Shown piece by piece: positions 46,234 through 58,245 of a stretch of DNA of 64,000 nt. Positions within the stretch are counted from its first letter, which is position 1. Each line of letters begins with the position of its first letter. Under the pieces are notes generated by a model. That model saw nothing but the letters and a program-made list of their open reading frames with translations. It was not told the DNA's origin and ran no database searches. The stretch is from Limonium bicolor (lineage: Eukaryota > Streptophyta > Magnoliopsida > Caryophyllales > Plumbaginaceae): assembly GCA_023374045.1 (NCBI GenBank), contig JAIOTZ010000139.1, positions 18,367 through 82,366 on the forward strand, written 5' to 3'. Position numbers and translations under genes: made by a program.

Positions 46234-48411
46234 TATGGCATCATTTGAATCAAAAGAAAGTAAGTTGTTGCTTGTGCATTTCCGTTTTTGTTCCATCTCT
46301 GACTAGTAAATATAATGCCCCGCTGTGTGACGAATATATATTTTATCTGTTAACTAGTGAAATAATCCTGCAAATGTGTCTTTGAAGTTCCTTTTTCCTA
46401 TATATTCTTAATCGTCTGTATAAGTCGCACCATCTTGACGTTTGATTTCTCTTGTAGGTTTATTCTTTGCGGATTTTTGGAGAGGAACGTTTAGACGAGA
46501 TTCAGAGCCAGTTACAGGTTATACAGATGAGATTAATAAATGTTTATCCGGAAATCTCTTTTTGCTCTTTTGTCTAGCCTAGTTATAGAATGTATAGGAT
46601 AGGACATGGTTTAAAGTGAGTTTGGAGCTAGCATCATGAGGTTTTTTCACTCACTACTTGCAAAAGAATGTTCCGCTTGCAGCTTACACCTTCGCAGTAG
46701 TAGCTGTGTCCATTGGGTCAGGAATGGTCGGCTATCATAGAGCGGGAATCTGGCGTTTTAGTTTGGATTACTAAAACCTTTTTGGTCATCTTTTTAGTCC
46801 CCTTTACACTTCCTGATGAATTAACTCACTCTTACTACGGAGATGGTTTCTGTGTATTTTTTAAAACCTACTTGTAGAGACATTTGAGAATATTACAATG
46901 AGATCAAAGCGTTATGGAGAATGAGTTGTTCCTTCGTGTTGTCACGCCCTTATTTTCTTACAAGCGATGGTAAAGAAAATGTGCCATTTGGTATTATTTG
47001 TGGGTGGGTGAGCGTAATAAAGCTTCCTGTCTAAGTGATACATGCAAAGTTCAGTAATGAATTACGCATCTGCTTTTTATCATCTGCACGGAAAAAGGAT
47101 TTGCTGTTTATGGTGTATGAATTCCTGAAAAAAAACTCAGTCAATCACGCAGTGGGAAAATGTTTAGCAATATTCAAGTAACAAGCAAGCACACATAGAC
47201 ACAGAAACATTGAACTCATGTGTATAAGCAAACAACCATCCATATGCTGTTAATTAAGGATCCTGACAATGCGGCATACAACCAGCATGCCAGATGTCGT
47301 TGAGAGTGAATTTTGAATCACTTTTAACTGATAAACTTTCCAGTCATTTCAATTTTCTAAACTTCAAGCGGCAAGGTCCAAGGGGATTTACGCATCACTT
47401 GCAACTCCTTCCCAAGTGCGCAACCCAAGTATAAATAGTGTTGGTCTTTGGGTAACAACAACATTAACCCATATAGTCAATGCAAGCACTGACAACCGAA
47501 GGGTGAGGACATCAGGCGAATGCCAACACACTTATCTCCACCTTGGTCCAACTCATCCTTGTATGTACGGTGTGCCGCCTGTACATCGAGGATAAGATTA
47601 ACTTGGGACAAACTCGTTGATGCTGCAAGCTCTCGGCATCTGGGTAATGGGAGCTCGCACCCTAGTTTCAAAGGTTTATCCCTAATGGGCCCCTCTACTA
47701 CTTGAACACTTGTAAGTTAGCGTAAGGGCGTATAACAGAGAGAGACCGAGTCATCACAACGCGGGTATAAAAAGGGCTACTTCTTTTATTGATTGAGATA
47801 CAAGGCCCGAAAGCTTATATTACATCATTGTGTACAAATACATTCTGGAGTCAAGTTGTTTGTCTTTCTCCTTACAAAAATTGGATGTAACATGCCCTGT
47901 GCTTTTGAACTAGTAATGAAATTCGAGTTTGCCATTTGACTAGGTTGTGTTGTCACTCGTTGGTCAGATGGTCAATCAGCAACGTCTGCACCGTCATTGT
48001 TACCTCATGAATGCGGTTTCTAAGAGTTGATCAAATCAAATTTAGTAATTTCTTGATTACATCCAAATGTAGTTATATTATGGCTGCATACAAGTATATT
48101 TGTTCTATAAAAATTATACAATTAGTAAATAAAAACTGTACGGATGTATATGTTAAGTTATAAATTGAATTTTGATATTACTGAAATTCTACTAGATTTA
48201 TATACTTCTTAAAGTGCACATTAAGCTTACAAAACTTGTACTTTTACACTATACAAACTGTACAATTTTAAATGTAGCCAAAAATAGCTATATATACTTG
48301 TAGCCAAGAATGATTGATCAAATTTTGGTACCAACTTGGTGGACCCCTACCCATTCCGCGGTGGTTTTTTTATGTAACCTTGTGACAATGATCAGATTCA
48401 ATACTAGTGTT
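46234..48411. other. Transporter 3' UTR and spacer
   Basis: Possible 3' UTR exon after an acceptor TCTTGTAG at about 46458. The remainder holds no recognised gene. 47400-47710 is a less AT-rich block of unknown origin with short overlapping ORFs. Confidence 0.4.
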
Positions 48412-49296
48412 GTGGGGCAGTCAGGCTAATAGATACTAATTGATTAATAACCAGGTTGACATGACTGAAGGTTGTTGTTAGGACTGAAGGTGCTAACTGA
48501 GTCTGTTTAAGGTGTAAGACTCGTGTAGACCGTTCTGAGACAAACGATAGATGCGAAGCTTTGAGGCACAATATATAATAATAGAAAACTTGTATTAAGA
48601 ATTCAATGATAAATTTACCACCTAGTCTCTTACTCTTAGGGTTAAACAGAGTCACACTATCTACTCCTCTACACAATATATGAAGGATTTCAAAGCAAAA
48701 AGAATATACCAGCAAGATGGGACTACTAAGCTCAAACTTGAAATAGTCTTCAAAACAATCTCTTTTGATGTCTCTCTCGATGTGACACTCTTTAGAAAAT
48801 TTGAAAGTAAAAGCTCTAACTGTTGCAAATAACTTATAAGTGGTTTAATATAATTGAAGGCCGTAGTAAATGCTCCTATTTAGTATCCATGACGTTCAGG
48901 ATGGTGCTCCACGTCCTCTTGGTCAATCATACTCTAAAATTGACTCAACTGCCACATGAATAACTCATTCTAACTAGCCTCAACTGTAATCTACTTTGTT
49001 GGTTGACTTTGAGAGTGATGGACAGTTATTTCCTTTAACTTCTCATGTTTTAGAAAGCTTTAGATCAGTCACCACTTCATATTAATAGATCTTGACTCGT
49101 AGTAACCGCCAAATCCTTCATTTTATAGTCAGACTCTGTCTGTCAGACCTACTCAGTCTTTGTAGTGGGACTCATTCTAGCCTTATTCAACCTTTATCGC
49201 CTTATTAATGTCATAGCACAACTCCACGCAGTGAGACTTCTTCTGTCATCTAGACTTACTTTGATGTTATTATCAGTAAAACCAAGGGTTCCAACA
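48412..49296 (-). mobile_element. Putative Copia-type LTR (solo), minus strand
   Basis: Read on the minus strand it begins TGTTGGAACCCTTGG and ends CCCCACAACA, as SIRE/Tork-like LTRs do, about 885 bp. No partner LTR, PBS or pol is nearby, and the flanks (ACTAG/GCTAT) do not form a TSD. The ORF at 48404-48715 lies within it and is not a gene. Confidence 0.5.
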
Positions 49297-50464
49297 GCTA
49301 TATCAACAAAAATTCTCAGATGTAGTTAGATAATCCAGAGTATACAAACGATCAACGGAAGAAATAGCTGGAGTAAATCGCTAAGAACGAAGAAGTAAAG
49401 TCCCACGCACCTTAGTCCAACATCCAACTTGGAGGAATGAGTCGGGGCCCTGATTTTGAATCTCATAATCTTCATTTTTCTCATCATAATCTATCATATA
49501 GAGTGACTCGTGTGTGATTTACCGGATCAACGTGGTTTGCAGGCGCTCTCGTCATCTGTGGGTTTACTCAGAGCGCATCTTAAGAGTAATAAGTGTGGGT
49601 TACCACGCATGGAAGACAAATCGGCGCTTGGTAGGTTGGTTTTGAACAACGGTTGGTCTATGGTTTGTCAGTTTATGGTTGTTTTTCTTTTCTTGTTAGT
49701 TGGCCTTTGGTGATCTTTGTTTTTCTTATTAGGTGGACATTAAGCATGTACTTATCTCTTTTAATCTAATCAATCTAGTAATTGTTTAAAAAACACTATG
49801 ATGTTGGTCCATGATCTTGTTAGGACTCGTCGGTGTGCAAGACTTTATTTCTAAGGCCAACAATTGCAACCTAAAAAAATTACATACTAACTCATACAAA
49901 ATATGAGCCAAACACAAATCAATAATTAATGTCAGGAAGCAATCCCACCAAACCACTTCCCTACTCACATGGGCTAAATGAGCAATGCGATCTGCAATGC
50001 ACATCTTTTAATGAAAGGAATGGATATGTCTTCAAACTTCTGTGCAATCTTGTTGATTTGAATCAAGTTTGTCACCAAATGTGTGGAGATTATGGATTCC
50101 CAACAATCTACATGATACATGACCTTAAGTTTGATTCAACCTCCATCCTACCACTGGTAGGGAAACTAATTCAAGTATGATTTTAATTATTACTACTCTT
50201 TCATCATAGAAAATGAAAACTTAGATTTTTTTTTGCTTGAACTGCTACTCTTCTCTTAGCACCAAATACCCACAACTTGTTTTCTGTAACATGTAGCCAA
50301 TGGCCTAAAGGGGAAGTTGGTAGTCCTTGATTTTAATATCAAGCTTGTCATAGGTGAAACATAAAACTGGTAGATCTTTATAAGCAAGCTGGATTGGTAA
50401 TTCCTCTCGATCCAAGTTATGTTTGCCCTGCGGATTAAAAGTTTCCCGCTATTGATAAACACTT
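49297..50464. other. Spacer with a possible LINE RNase H remnant
   Basis: Minus-strand ORF 49786-50004 contains ADRIAHLAHVSREVVWWDCF, similar in pattern to the C-terminal end of the RNase H domain in plant non-LTR retrotransposons (x-N-x-x-A-H-x-L-A...W). No RT is present nearby. Otherwise nothing recognised. Confidence 0.3.
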
Positions 50465-50827
50465 AGGGGCACTTGTTTTTGAGAAATCAAGAAGAGAATC
50501 AGAATGATTTGTTTAGACATTCCTTCTCATTGTCTGGAGGGATAATGAGAATGAGATTGTCCTAAATCCGTCTAATTTGATTCCTCACCATCCACTTGGA
50601 AATGGGCTTTCCCCGGTACTCTTTGATCAATGACCGATAATCATTGACTGATGACCGACAACCATTGACTGATGATTGATAGATGTTGACAGTAGTGACC
50701 GCGACTGTTGAACATTAATCGATGACTATTGACCAAACCATCACGACAATCAAAGAGATTTTTTTCCATTCCCCAAATCTCTGTCCTTATTCTATTCAAT
50801 TTCCTCCACTCAAAACAAATTTCCCCT
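50465..50827. mobile_element. MITE rich in TTGAC motifs, copy 2
   Basis: Inverted ends AGGGGCACTTGTTTTTGAG and the complement of AGGGGAAATTTGTTTTGAG. The interior repeats CATTGACTGATGACC and contains three TTGACY and one TTGACA. Relative of 18252-18614. Lies 1.8 kb upstream of the methylesterase start. Confidence 0.65.
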
Positions 50828-50910
50828 AAGATTCTCATCAAGATCCCACCACAAACATGCACTTCGCACACGCTTCTTTTTTAACCCCAAATTGTTGCAT
50901 TACTTAATAA

Positions 50911-51086
50911 GGTTCCGTTCGATACTTGCGATTCAATATTAAAGCTGCTTTTGAATGACACACGTCACTTTATAAATGGATAATATTGTAACTGAACACA
51001 GATAGCAGTTTGTTATTTATTAACTATAGTTAGATTATACCAGCTTTATTTTTTCGCAGCAAAAACTGCGTTGAGCGAACGGCCCC
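50911..51086. mobile_element. Harbinger-type MITE, 176 bp, TAA TSD
   Basis: GGTTCCGTTCGATAC at left and GAGCGAACGGCCCC at right, flanked by TAA at 50908-50910 and 51087-51089. Confidence 0.8.
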
Positions 51087-51247
51087 TAAGGCCCAATTAA
51101 ACTTCACAATTCATCAATCAAATCGTAAGTCAAAATTGTGGATATCGTACTCAGGGGCCTTTTGATGTAGGCAATTCAAACTTAAAGCTACTTTTGAATT
51201 ATTTTGAAGACAAATGTTGCTTTATGAATGGATAATATTGTAACTAA
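51087..51247. other. Partial MITE sequence between two complete copies
   Basis: Contains a piece like the left half of the neighbouring MITEs (AAAGCTACTTTTGAAT, ATGGATAATATTGTAAC), apparently a copy truncated by the insertion at 51248. Confidence 0.4.
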
Positions 51248-51433
51248 GGTTCCGTTCACTCACTGCTTTTAAACATTAATCTCTTTTCTACAAATGATAT
51301 CTTACAGATGTCACTCTCTAATTTGATAAAACTTGTACTACAGCACACATGCCAAAGTACAATTCACTAACCATAGTTAGCTTTATACAAACGCAGCATA
51401 TAGTTGTGTTTCCTCCCGCTACCGAACACGCTC
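51248..51433. mobile_element. Harbinger-type MITE, 186 bp, TAA TSD
   Basis: GGTTCCGTTCACTCACTGC at left and ACCGAACACGCTC at right, flanked by TAA at 51245-51247 and 51434-51436. Confidence 0.75.
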
Positions 51434-51689
51434 TAAATACACATGTCAATATCATAAGTTAACTACGGTTAGCTTAAAGAAAACACAGCTGATTAAACGC
51501 GGTGAGTAAACTCACCTCATGCTCTATATCAATTAGGGAACATTCTCTCACGACGATTAGAATAAAGATAGAATAATGTTATTATGTATCAGTTGATTAT
51601 TTTATTAAAATTTAATCTAATATATACTATATGGGTAGAAAATTTAGCTATGGGAAGATTAATAGAGAGAGCTACAACTACACTCTTCC

Positions 51690-51863
51690 ACTCCTGATAA
51701 AATAATTTTATAAAATTAAATTTTATAACATATAGTTTATCATGTAAGGAATCATATGCAAAACTTAAATTTTCAAAATTAATTTATCTTATATGTTAAA
51801 AATTGAAGTCAAACGACATGTCCAAATAGTAAACAAGACGGTCAATTCAGGACGGAGGGAGTA
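51690..51863. mobile_element. Stowaway-like MITE fragment inside a 50-bp direct repeat
   Basis: Ends GGACGGAGGGAG followed by TA. ATATGGGTAGAA...ATTTAGCTATGGGAAG occurs on both sides (about 51630 and 51864), so the flanking 50 bp are duplicated. The left end is decayed. Confidence 0.5.
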
Positions 51864-51929
51864 TATGGGTAGAATAATTTAGCTATGGGAAGATTAATAG
51901 AAGAGCTACAAAGAGCCCGTTCGACTACG

Positions 51930-52114
51930 ACCCCGTTCGCTAGCGACATTTGACAGATTAAGTCACTTTTTGATGAAAAAGTGGGACACTTGTCCATTTT
52001 TTATTGAATAAAAATAGAGCTCTATACACATGTCAGTTACCTATATGTTAACCGCAGTCAGCTTTAAATTTTCGCAGCATTTGTTGCGTTTGGCAGCCAA
52101 GATCGAACGACGCC
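51930..52114. mobile_element. Harbinger-type MITE, decayed
   Basis: CCCCGTTCGCTAGCGACATT at left and the complement of GGCGTCGTTCGATC at right. The right flank is TAA, the left is unclear because another CCGTTCG end lies 15 bp away. Interior motifs (CGCAGCATTTGTTGCGTT) match its neighbours. Confidence 0.6.
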
Positions 52115-52652
52115 TAAAGCTTCCGAACGCAGGTATAGCTGCGTTGTGATAGAGGTTGATGTGGTTAGCGAATGAGAGTTTAACATCTCTACTGCAGTAA
52201 CAATTTTATCCAGTAACAGAATGACACCTGTTGTCTACGTAAAAAGAAGTTGATGTGATGGGCGAATTATTTAAAATCCTCTCACGAACAAAAAGAGGAA
52301 AGCTGGTAGAACCAGCGTTTGTAGTAGATATCTAGCTTCATAGAACGGGTTACTTTTTGTGGTCATCGAACGCCCCCAAAGCTACACAGCGTAGCTTTCC
52401 AGCTCCTGGGCGAACGGCCATTCGCGGAGGATGGACACGCGTAAGTTTGCAACCAAAAAACTTGAAAAGGGAGAAAGAAAGAACAAAGATCAAAAATCAA
52501 CGAATCTGGAAGAAGCTTTTGAGGAGACGATTTTCCCCCTCCGCGTCTGACACGATCACAGACATTTTCTCCATTGGAGTTTCCAAATAACACTCTATCT
52601 GAGCGTTCCCTAACAAGTTCGTTTACTCTCATCCACACTGGAGCCCGCAAAG
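52115..52652 (+). promoter_or_regulatory. Upstream region and 5' leader of the methylesterase, MITE-derived in part
   Basis: 52120-52440 still carries GAACGC/CGTTCG and CAGCGTAGCTTTCCAGC motifs of the adjacent MITE family. From about 52460 to 52652 the sequence is a plausible leader. Stops in all frames and no ATG in frame with the downstream exon within the last 55 bp. No TATA box identified. Confidence 0.4.
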
Positions 52653-55600
52653 ATGTAAGCTTGGGAATGACAAGTTACTTCTCAGTTGTTTTTTGTTTTT
52701 TTGAAGAAACACTTCTCAGTTGAATTTATTTCACTCTCTCTGTCTGAAATTATGTCCTTCCAGATACAGCAGTTGTTCAGTCCAGCCGCAAAATGATGAC
52801 ATTTTATATATACATGCTTGGTTAATCTAAATTTTATATTTGATTCCTGCGTTGTTGTTCTTCTCTTAGGACTTCGTCGGAGAAGTACTCACCAGTGGAT
52901 TGGTCGGCTTACTTTGATCAAGAGGAAGATGTTCCAGTCCCTGATTCTGATGATGTGAGATGATGATGGTTCTCCCGCCCTCTGCCATCTGTTGTTCAAG
53001 GACAATCCTATATTTAATCGTTTGTTGTTTGAATTTTGTGTCGCGTAGGTCTTTCATGTGTACAAAGCAGGATCAGAAGGGCCTATTGTTTTCTGTCTAC
53101 ACGGAGGTGGCTATTCTGGGTGTGTATCTTGATCCTCTTTTCTGTCTTTAGTTATTCCCATTAGTTTTATCTACCTCTTATGGTCTCGCAACCCGCTAGT
53201 CAGTTTGAAAGGTGAAACCTTTGTGATTTCCCTTTTCTCTCCTCGTTGTAGTGGTATGAGTTCACATTTCAGTTGGTAGTGAAACAGAAGTCGTATTGCG
53301 CGTATTGGGACTTCGTCTTCCTCAGGAAGTGTTTCCTTTTTGTTTTCATAGCTGATAAGTTCTCGAATTTCTAGGCTTTCTTTTGCATTGGCTGCGGGTA
53401 AGATTAAAGAGAAAGCTCGGGTAGTGGCTATGGACTTGAGAGGACACGGGAAATCTGTCACTGAGATCGATGTTGACCTCTCAATTGAGGTGAGAGTTTT
53501 TTTCTCATGCTGTTATGTATTTGAAAGCTTATAAAGGTGGGATGAGCTCACTATGGTAGCTTCTGATTTGCAGACTCTATGCAGCGATGTGGTGGCTGTT
53601 TTGAAGGCAATGTATGGAGATTCCCCTCCTGCAATTGTGCTTGTTGGCCACAGGTGCGACCTAGGTTGAAGATTTGCTTTTATTACTTAGAATTGGCTTT
53701 TCCCGTATCATTTTGGTCTGATATTATATCATCTTAAGCATGGGAGGTTCTGTGGCTGTACATGTTGCTGCAAAGAGAACGGTCCATAGCTTAGCCGGCC
53801 TGATAGTTGTGGATGTCGTGGAGGTTTGGACACAAACACTCGCTTTTGCTTTACTTCCTCTTGGTTCGTGATGCCTATTTGATCATTTTGCTGCTTCACT
53901 GTGAAATGGTTTTTTACTTTCTTTTTTTTCAGGGAACAGCTATGGCTTCATTGATTCACATGCGTAGTGTCCTTTCAAATCAGATGAAGCATTTCTCTAG
54001 TGTTGCTAAAGCAGTAAGTATATTTAAGCTGGTTCTGTGACCTCTTTTACCATGTTGTACAAGTTGGAACTGAATGACTCCTTGTGATGAAGATTGAATG
54101 GAGTGTCAAAGGAGGTACCTTGAGAAATCTTGACTCGGCCCGAGTATCTATTCCTACCACCCTAAAGTTTGATGAGTCCAGAGAGTGGTGAGTAAACTGT
54201 CAGCTGATCCTTAGGTCTGCGTTACCTTTTATCTTCTGATTTAACTGTAACATATAATTATCTCTGACTTCAGAACAAGCTTTTTAAGCTACTTCATTAT
54301 TTTTCAGTTGAACTTGTGATTGCTATAACTGCCATAAGATAAAACCTAGCCACCAGAAGCAGACATTTATAGTACATCATGCTTCAAAGAATCACATTGG
54401 TGTCATAGTGCTACTGTTCTCGTATCAATTCCCAAATTTTGTACTGATACAACCATCATTAACGTGGAACTGAACATTTTACTTGCTGTGCTTTAGTTAT
54501 GTCCACAGAGCAAGGCTTAATGAAACTGAGCAGTATTGGAAAGGCTGGTACGCTCTCTCTCTCATGTTTTTTTAACTTTTATTTACTATTTCATAGTTAA
54601 CCATGTCTTTTTGTTTGTATTACGTGCCATTGTGGTTACCAAGTACAATAAGAGATACATCCAGATAAATATAAGTTTAGGAAGGTGGAAGTGGCATTGA
54701 AGTGAGAGAGGGTTACCTGCTTGTCATGTTTCAATTTACACACAGATCGAAGTATAGTTCATTTTTTGTTTCACTGTTTTTTTTTGTTTCACTGTTTTGA
54801 CCTCTTAGCTGCTCTAAACTGCAGCCAGATCAGTTTGCATCTGCCTGCTATGCTCTGGACGTGATTAAGAAACTTCTTTTCTGTTACTCTCTCAGCTATG
54901 ATATCAAATTTTCATATTGTAACAGAAGCTGTAACTGTAAGCTCGACATTTAGGCCAATTTCTAGTAGACGCTGTATCTTACGTCTGTTATTGTGCAAGC
55001 TTATGTGCATCTGCTGGAAAAGTGCAAAGTTCACTTAGGAATTGGGACAATGTTGTTTTCATAGTTCTTTAATCTACGCCTGTACAGTTCAACTTAAATT
55101 TATAACTTCTTTTTGTCGTGTATTCTTCATTAAGGTATGAGGGTCTCTCAGAGAAATTCCTGTCAAGCCCAGTTCCAAAGCTGTTGATGTTGGCAGGAAC
55201 TGACAGACTGGACAGGTGACAGTCAGTTGTATGCTTCATTTTTTTTAGATAATTTGGGCTTTCGCCTATTATTAAATAAATGTCTGGATAAACCAGGTGG
55301 ATGGGTTTTGTTGGGCCTCATTAAAACCTCACTAAGTAAAACCCAATGGGAAAAAACCTAGTGAGGAAAAAGAGTACTCACCACATCCGGTACAACCCTA
55401 AAAGCCACAAAATCTAAGAGGATCCTTACATGCGTTACAAAAACACAATCCCCAACGAAAATATAAACTTACACTTAGTCATAAAAGGAAACCACACCAA
55501 AAAAGTTGTATGCTTCATATAATGTCCTCCTGAGTATGTATTTGCACTGGGTTCATTCGTAAACAGAATTGGTGAAGTGCTAACTTAATTCTCCTTTGTA

Positions 55601-56531
55601 AGACCAAGACCAACCAAAAGTTTCCTATTTCATTTGTCTTTCTGTAGCTGCGTCGTAATTCCATTCCTCCATGAATGTCCGAGTAGTTTCTAGAGTGATT
55701 TTGATTACTGATAATGGTGAATATCTTATTTTTCTCAATATTGATTTGAGAGAACTCTTACTTTTTCTTTTCTTTGATAAGAATTTTGCTCGATGACAGA
55801 ACTCTTACTATTGGTCAAATGCAAGGAAAGTTTCAGATGATGGTGATTAGACATACCGGACATGCAATTCAGGTGCAACAGACAGATTGTTTGTTTGTTG
55901 GGATTTTTAAATTTCCCTTGTCAAACCGTTGTTCAGACTTTTCTTCTTTTTTTTCTTATGAATGATGATGTTGTATCTTTTAGGAGGATGTCCCTGATGA
56001 ATTCGCATCTCTGGTTCTCAACTTCATCTCCAGAAATCGGATTGGCCCTCGTGGAGTTGAGGTACGTATGATAAAAAATTGTCAAATTTCACCATTCTGA
56101 ATCTATTTGCATTTCTGTCAAGAATTGTCTAGTGTCTGAGGGATGTTCCTTCTTTATTCCGACTCTAGATCTGTCTCCAATCTCGTTCCTGAGGAAATAT
56201 AAAGCCCCACTCATATTGAATAGCATGAAAACAAATGTGCTTGATCATATGCAGTGATACCTTACTTACAATGCTTCAGTCAGAGGCTTCTGATACAAAA
56301 TATCTATTGTACTCGGTATAGTTTGTTTAAAAAATAAGCACTTGGCCAATTCTGATTCATGAACGCGAGTTGCCTTGTTTGTATATCCCAAATAGAACCA
56401 ATTGTAGTTCTCATCTGGTAGTCTTGATGCATCCTTACAAACTTTGATTGAATTTGTTACAGATCCCCGTTCTGCGGAAGACAGCAGTACAACAGTCGTC
56501 AACCACTCAAAATACTGATGCGAAGGATTAG
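52653..56531 (+). CDS. PPME1: Protein phosphatase methylesterase 1 (PPME1), 13 exons
   Basis: Exons: 52653-52654 (AT), 52870-52954, 53049-53119, 53375-53489, 53574-53653, 53739-53823, 53933-54013, 54093-54187, 54497-54547, 55135-55215, 55800-55872, 55984-56061, 56463-56531; 966 nt, 321 residues, all GT-AG. The enzyme removes the methyl ester from the C-terminal Leu of PP2A catalytic subunits and also inactivates PP2A. It is an alpha/beta hydrolase: oxyanion-hole motif LHGGGYSG, nucleophile Ser118 in VGHSMGG, Asp143 in VVDVVEG (25 residues later, as in human Ser156/Asp181) and His270 in HTGHAIQED. SPVDWSAYFDQEEDV near the N-terminus is family-typical. Usual plant members have about 45 more N-terminal residues; here the only start I find is an ATG split by intron 1 (AT|G). 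An unrecognised upstream exon is the alternative. A LINE piece sits in intron 10. Confidence 0.88.
55240..55503 (-). mobile_element. 5'-truncated LINE-like insertion in PPME1 intron 10
   Basis: 264 bp flanked by a perfect 15-bp TSD, AGTTGTATGCTTCAT, at 55225-55239 and 55504-55518. On the minus strand it ends in an A run (TCTAAAAAAAA) next to the TSD, as target-primed insertions do. It contains CCTCACTAGGTTTTTTCCC and GGTTTTACTTAGTGAGG, sequence common at plant retroelement 3' ends. Starts 24 bp after the intron donor. Confidence 0.75.
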
Positions 56532-57314
56532 GATAGTTATGGGTGTGGATGAGGTATAATAGAAAAAGATAGGCACTTGAGTATGAGAGACTTTTGTTGC
56601 ATCTTATCCTGTAATAGGTGCTCGCTTCAGGTTTACCCCAGTAACATTTTGCCTGTTCTTGTTGTGGTTGGGCGTTACTGGTTGACTGTTAACACCTAGA
56701 ACTCTGTGGCATTGTAATCAGCAGTTAAACCCGTGGCTGTAGGCGATGATGTTAGCCTTGTTTGTAATTATTTATCAGGGAGGTTTTTTTTTTACCAATT
56801 TCAATTCTTTTCCCGACAAGTACTAGGCTAATTGTTTTGTGTATGTTTAGAAGTCCATGCTTGTTCAAATAGTTTAAGGTCTTGGTAAGTGTTCACCAAA
56901 AGCAGGACAAAAATGGAAAACTAAGAACCATGAAAACAGAGTCCATGCTTGTTTCTAAACCGAAACTATATGTAATAGCACACCCTCCAACCGCTGGAAA
57001 CATAAAAACCACGAAAACACAACCCAAAAAAAAACATACTAAAGAAAGCCACCGTAATCTGGGCCTTTCAAATCCACTTAACCTTCCTATTGAATCAAAG
57101 AGAGCCACCGTAATGAGTTTTCAAACAAAATTATCACACTTTCCCCCTCAGGAATCCATTTCATTTTTTTTTATTTTATTCGTCAACAAAGGAGTATTTT
57201 CTTAGGACAACAGTATAGGAATTTATTATCCCCTCATTCTGCGGGAGCAAGAACAGCACTGCAAAAACAAATTGGAAATGGAGTACCTTGTTCTGCAAAA
57301 AACATTAAAAAAAA
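56532..57314. other. PPME1 3' UTR and spacer
   Basis: Probable 3' UTR to roughly 56.85 kb. The ORF at 56882-57205 has no recognisable motif. The last ten bases form an A run that acts as a T run on the minus strand, the Pol III terminator of the tRNA gene. Confidence 0.4.
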
Positions 57315-57387
57315 TGTTGCTGCCCAGGATCGAACTGGAGACCTTCAGTGTGTAAGACTGACGTGATAACCACTACACCACAGCAAC
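57315..57387 (-). tRNA. tRNA-Val (anticodon UAC)
   Basis: Folds as a complete cloverleaf on the minus strand: acceptor GTTGCTG pairs with CAGCAAC, discriminator A. The D arm is GTGTAGTGGTTATCAC, the anticodon arm TCAGT-CTTACAC-ACTGA with anticodon TAC, a 5-base variable loop, and the T arm TCCAG-TTCGATC-CTGGG. Internal A box (TGGTGTAGTGG) and B box (GGTCTCCAGTTCGATCC) are present, and T runs follow. It inserts Val at GUA and, by wobble, GUG codons. No intron and no encoded CCA. Confidence 0.93.
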
Positions 57388-58245
57388 TCACTTGATTTTC
57401 AGTATCAATCAGTTAAATATACGCTAGTATTGTCCGATGCTACAACTTAAGAGCATTTGGTAAATGCTTAAAGGCTTCTTTCTTACCTTGCTGTTGCATA
57501 ACATTTTGAAAGTCGGAATAGGAAATCACAATAAACAAAATAGTCCCTTCTATTAGAAATACTTATTTCGTTTAAATATTTTTATTTAATTATTGAGATC
57601 AATGAGGGACAAAAGTACTTTGGATAACGTTCAATATTGAATTTCACAAACTTGATTAAAATAACCATTAAAAATAAAAATAAGTTTCAAAAAAAATTAA
57701 ATAAAAAATATTTGCTAATCTATGGGATCTTTTAGAAAAAAAATCTCCTAAGTTTTAAACAACAATACTCTCTCGTTTAAGAATATCTGTCATTTCATAA
57801 ACTTGTATACTTATTAACAAAAGTAGAAAAATAAAGCATATACCCAACTTTTTACTTTTACATATAGATAATAATTACATTGTGTTGAAAAGTAAGGTCA
57901 AAAGTGAAAAAAAGTATTTTTTTTAACAAGATTCACATCCTAAAACAACAAATATTAATAAATGATAGTATTTTTGAAGGGCATGGACATAAGAAGTTAT
58001 TCACCTGGGACATCATCATTTTATAAATTGAACTAATGGTCTATGAGCTGGCATCCATCTTTTATAGATTCAATTAGTGAAATCATATAAATTTTCCAAA
58101 AATTAAAAGACTAGTCTTCTAATGTTTTATAAAAATGGTATTTTTTATAACTACAAAGTTATTTGTGGACACTTTTTTACTTAATGCAGTCACATTTTTC
58201 ATGTAGAGGAAGCCAAATCTAGGTCGGGACTGGGATAATCGCCAG
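57388..58245. other. AT-rich spacer
   Basis: Apart from the Stowaway copy at 57768-57968, nothing is recognised. Confidence 0.4.
57768..57968. mobile_element. Stowaway-like MITE, copy 2
   Basis: TA on both sides (57766-57767, 57969-57970). Its left end, CTCTCTCG...ATATCTGTCATTT, matches the reverse complement of the right end of 26265-26492, and its right end matches that copy's left end, so it lies in the opposite orientation. Confidence 0.7.

Noticed and set aside
47477..47705. Paired ORFs on both strands near 47.6 kb
   Set aside because: A less AT-rich block gives open frames by chance; no domain recognised.
52357..52650. Opposing ORFs (77 and 95 codons) just upstream of PPME1
   Set aside because: No similarity to the N-terminus of the methylesterase, the region is partly MITE-derived, and neither frame joins exon 2.
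55785..55965. Earlier acceptor (GATAAG) for PPME1 exon 11
   Set aside because: It would add ILLDDR in a conserved stretch; the CAG at 55797-55799 gives the family-typical DRTLTIGQMQ.
56882..57205. 107-codon Lys/Thr-rich ORF between PPME1 and the tRNA gene
   Set aside because: Composition follows the local A-rich sequence and no motif is present.
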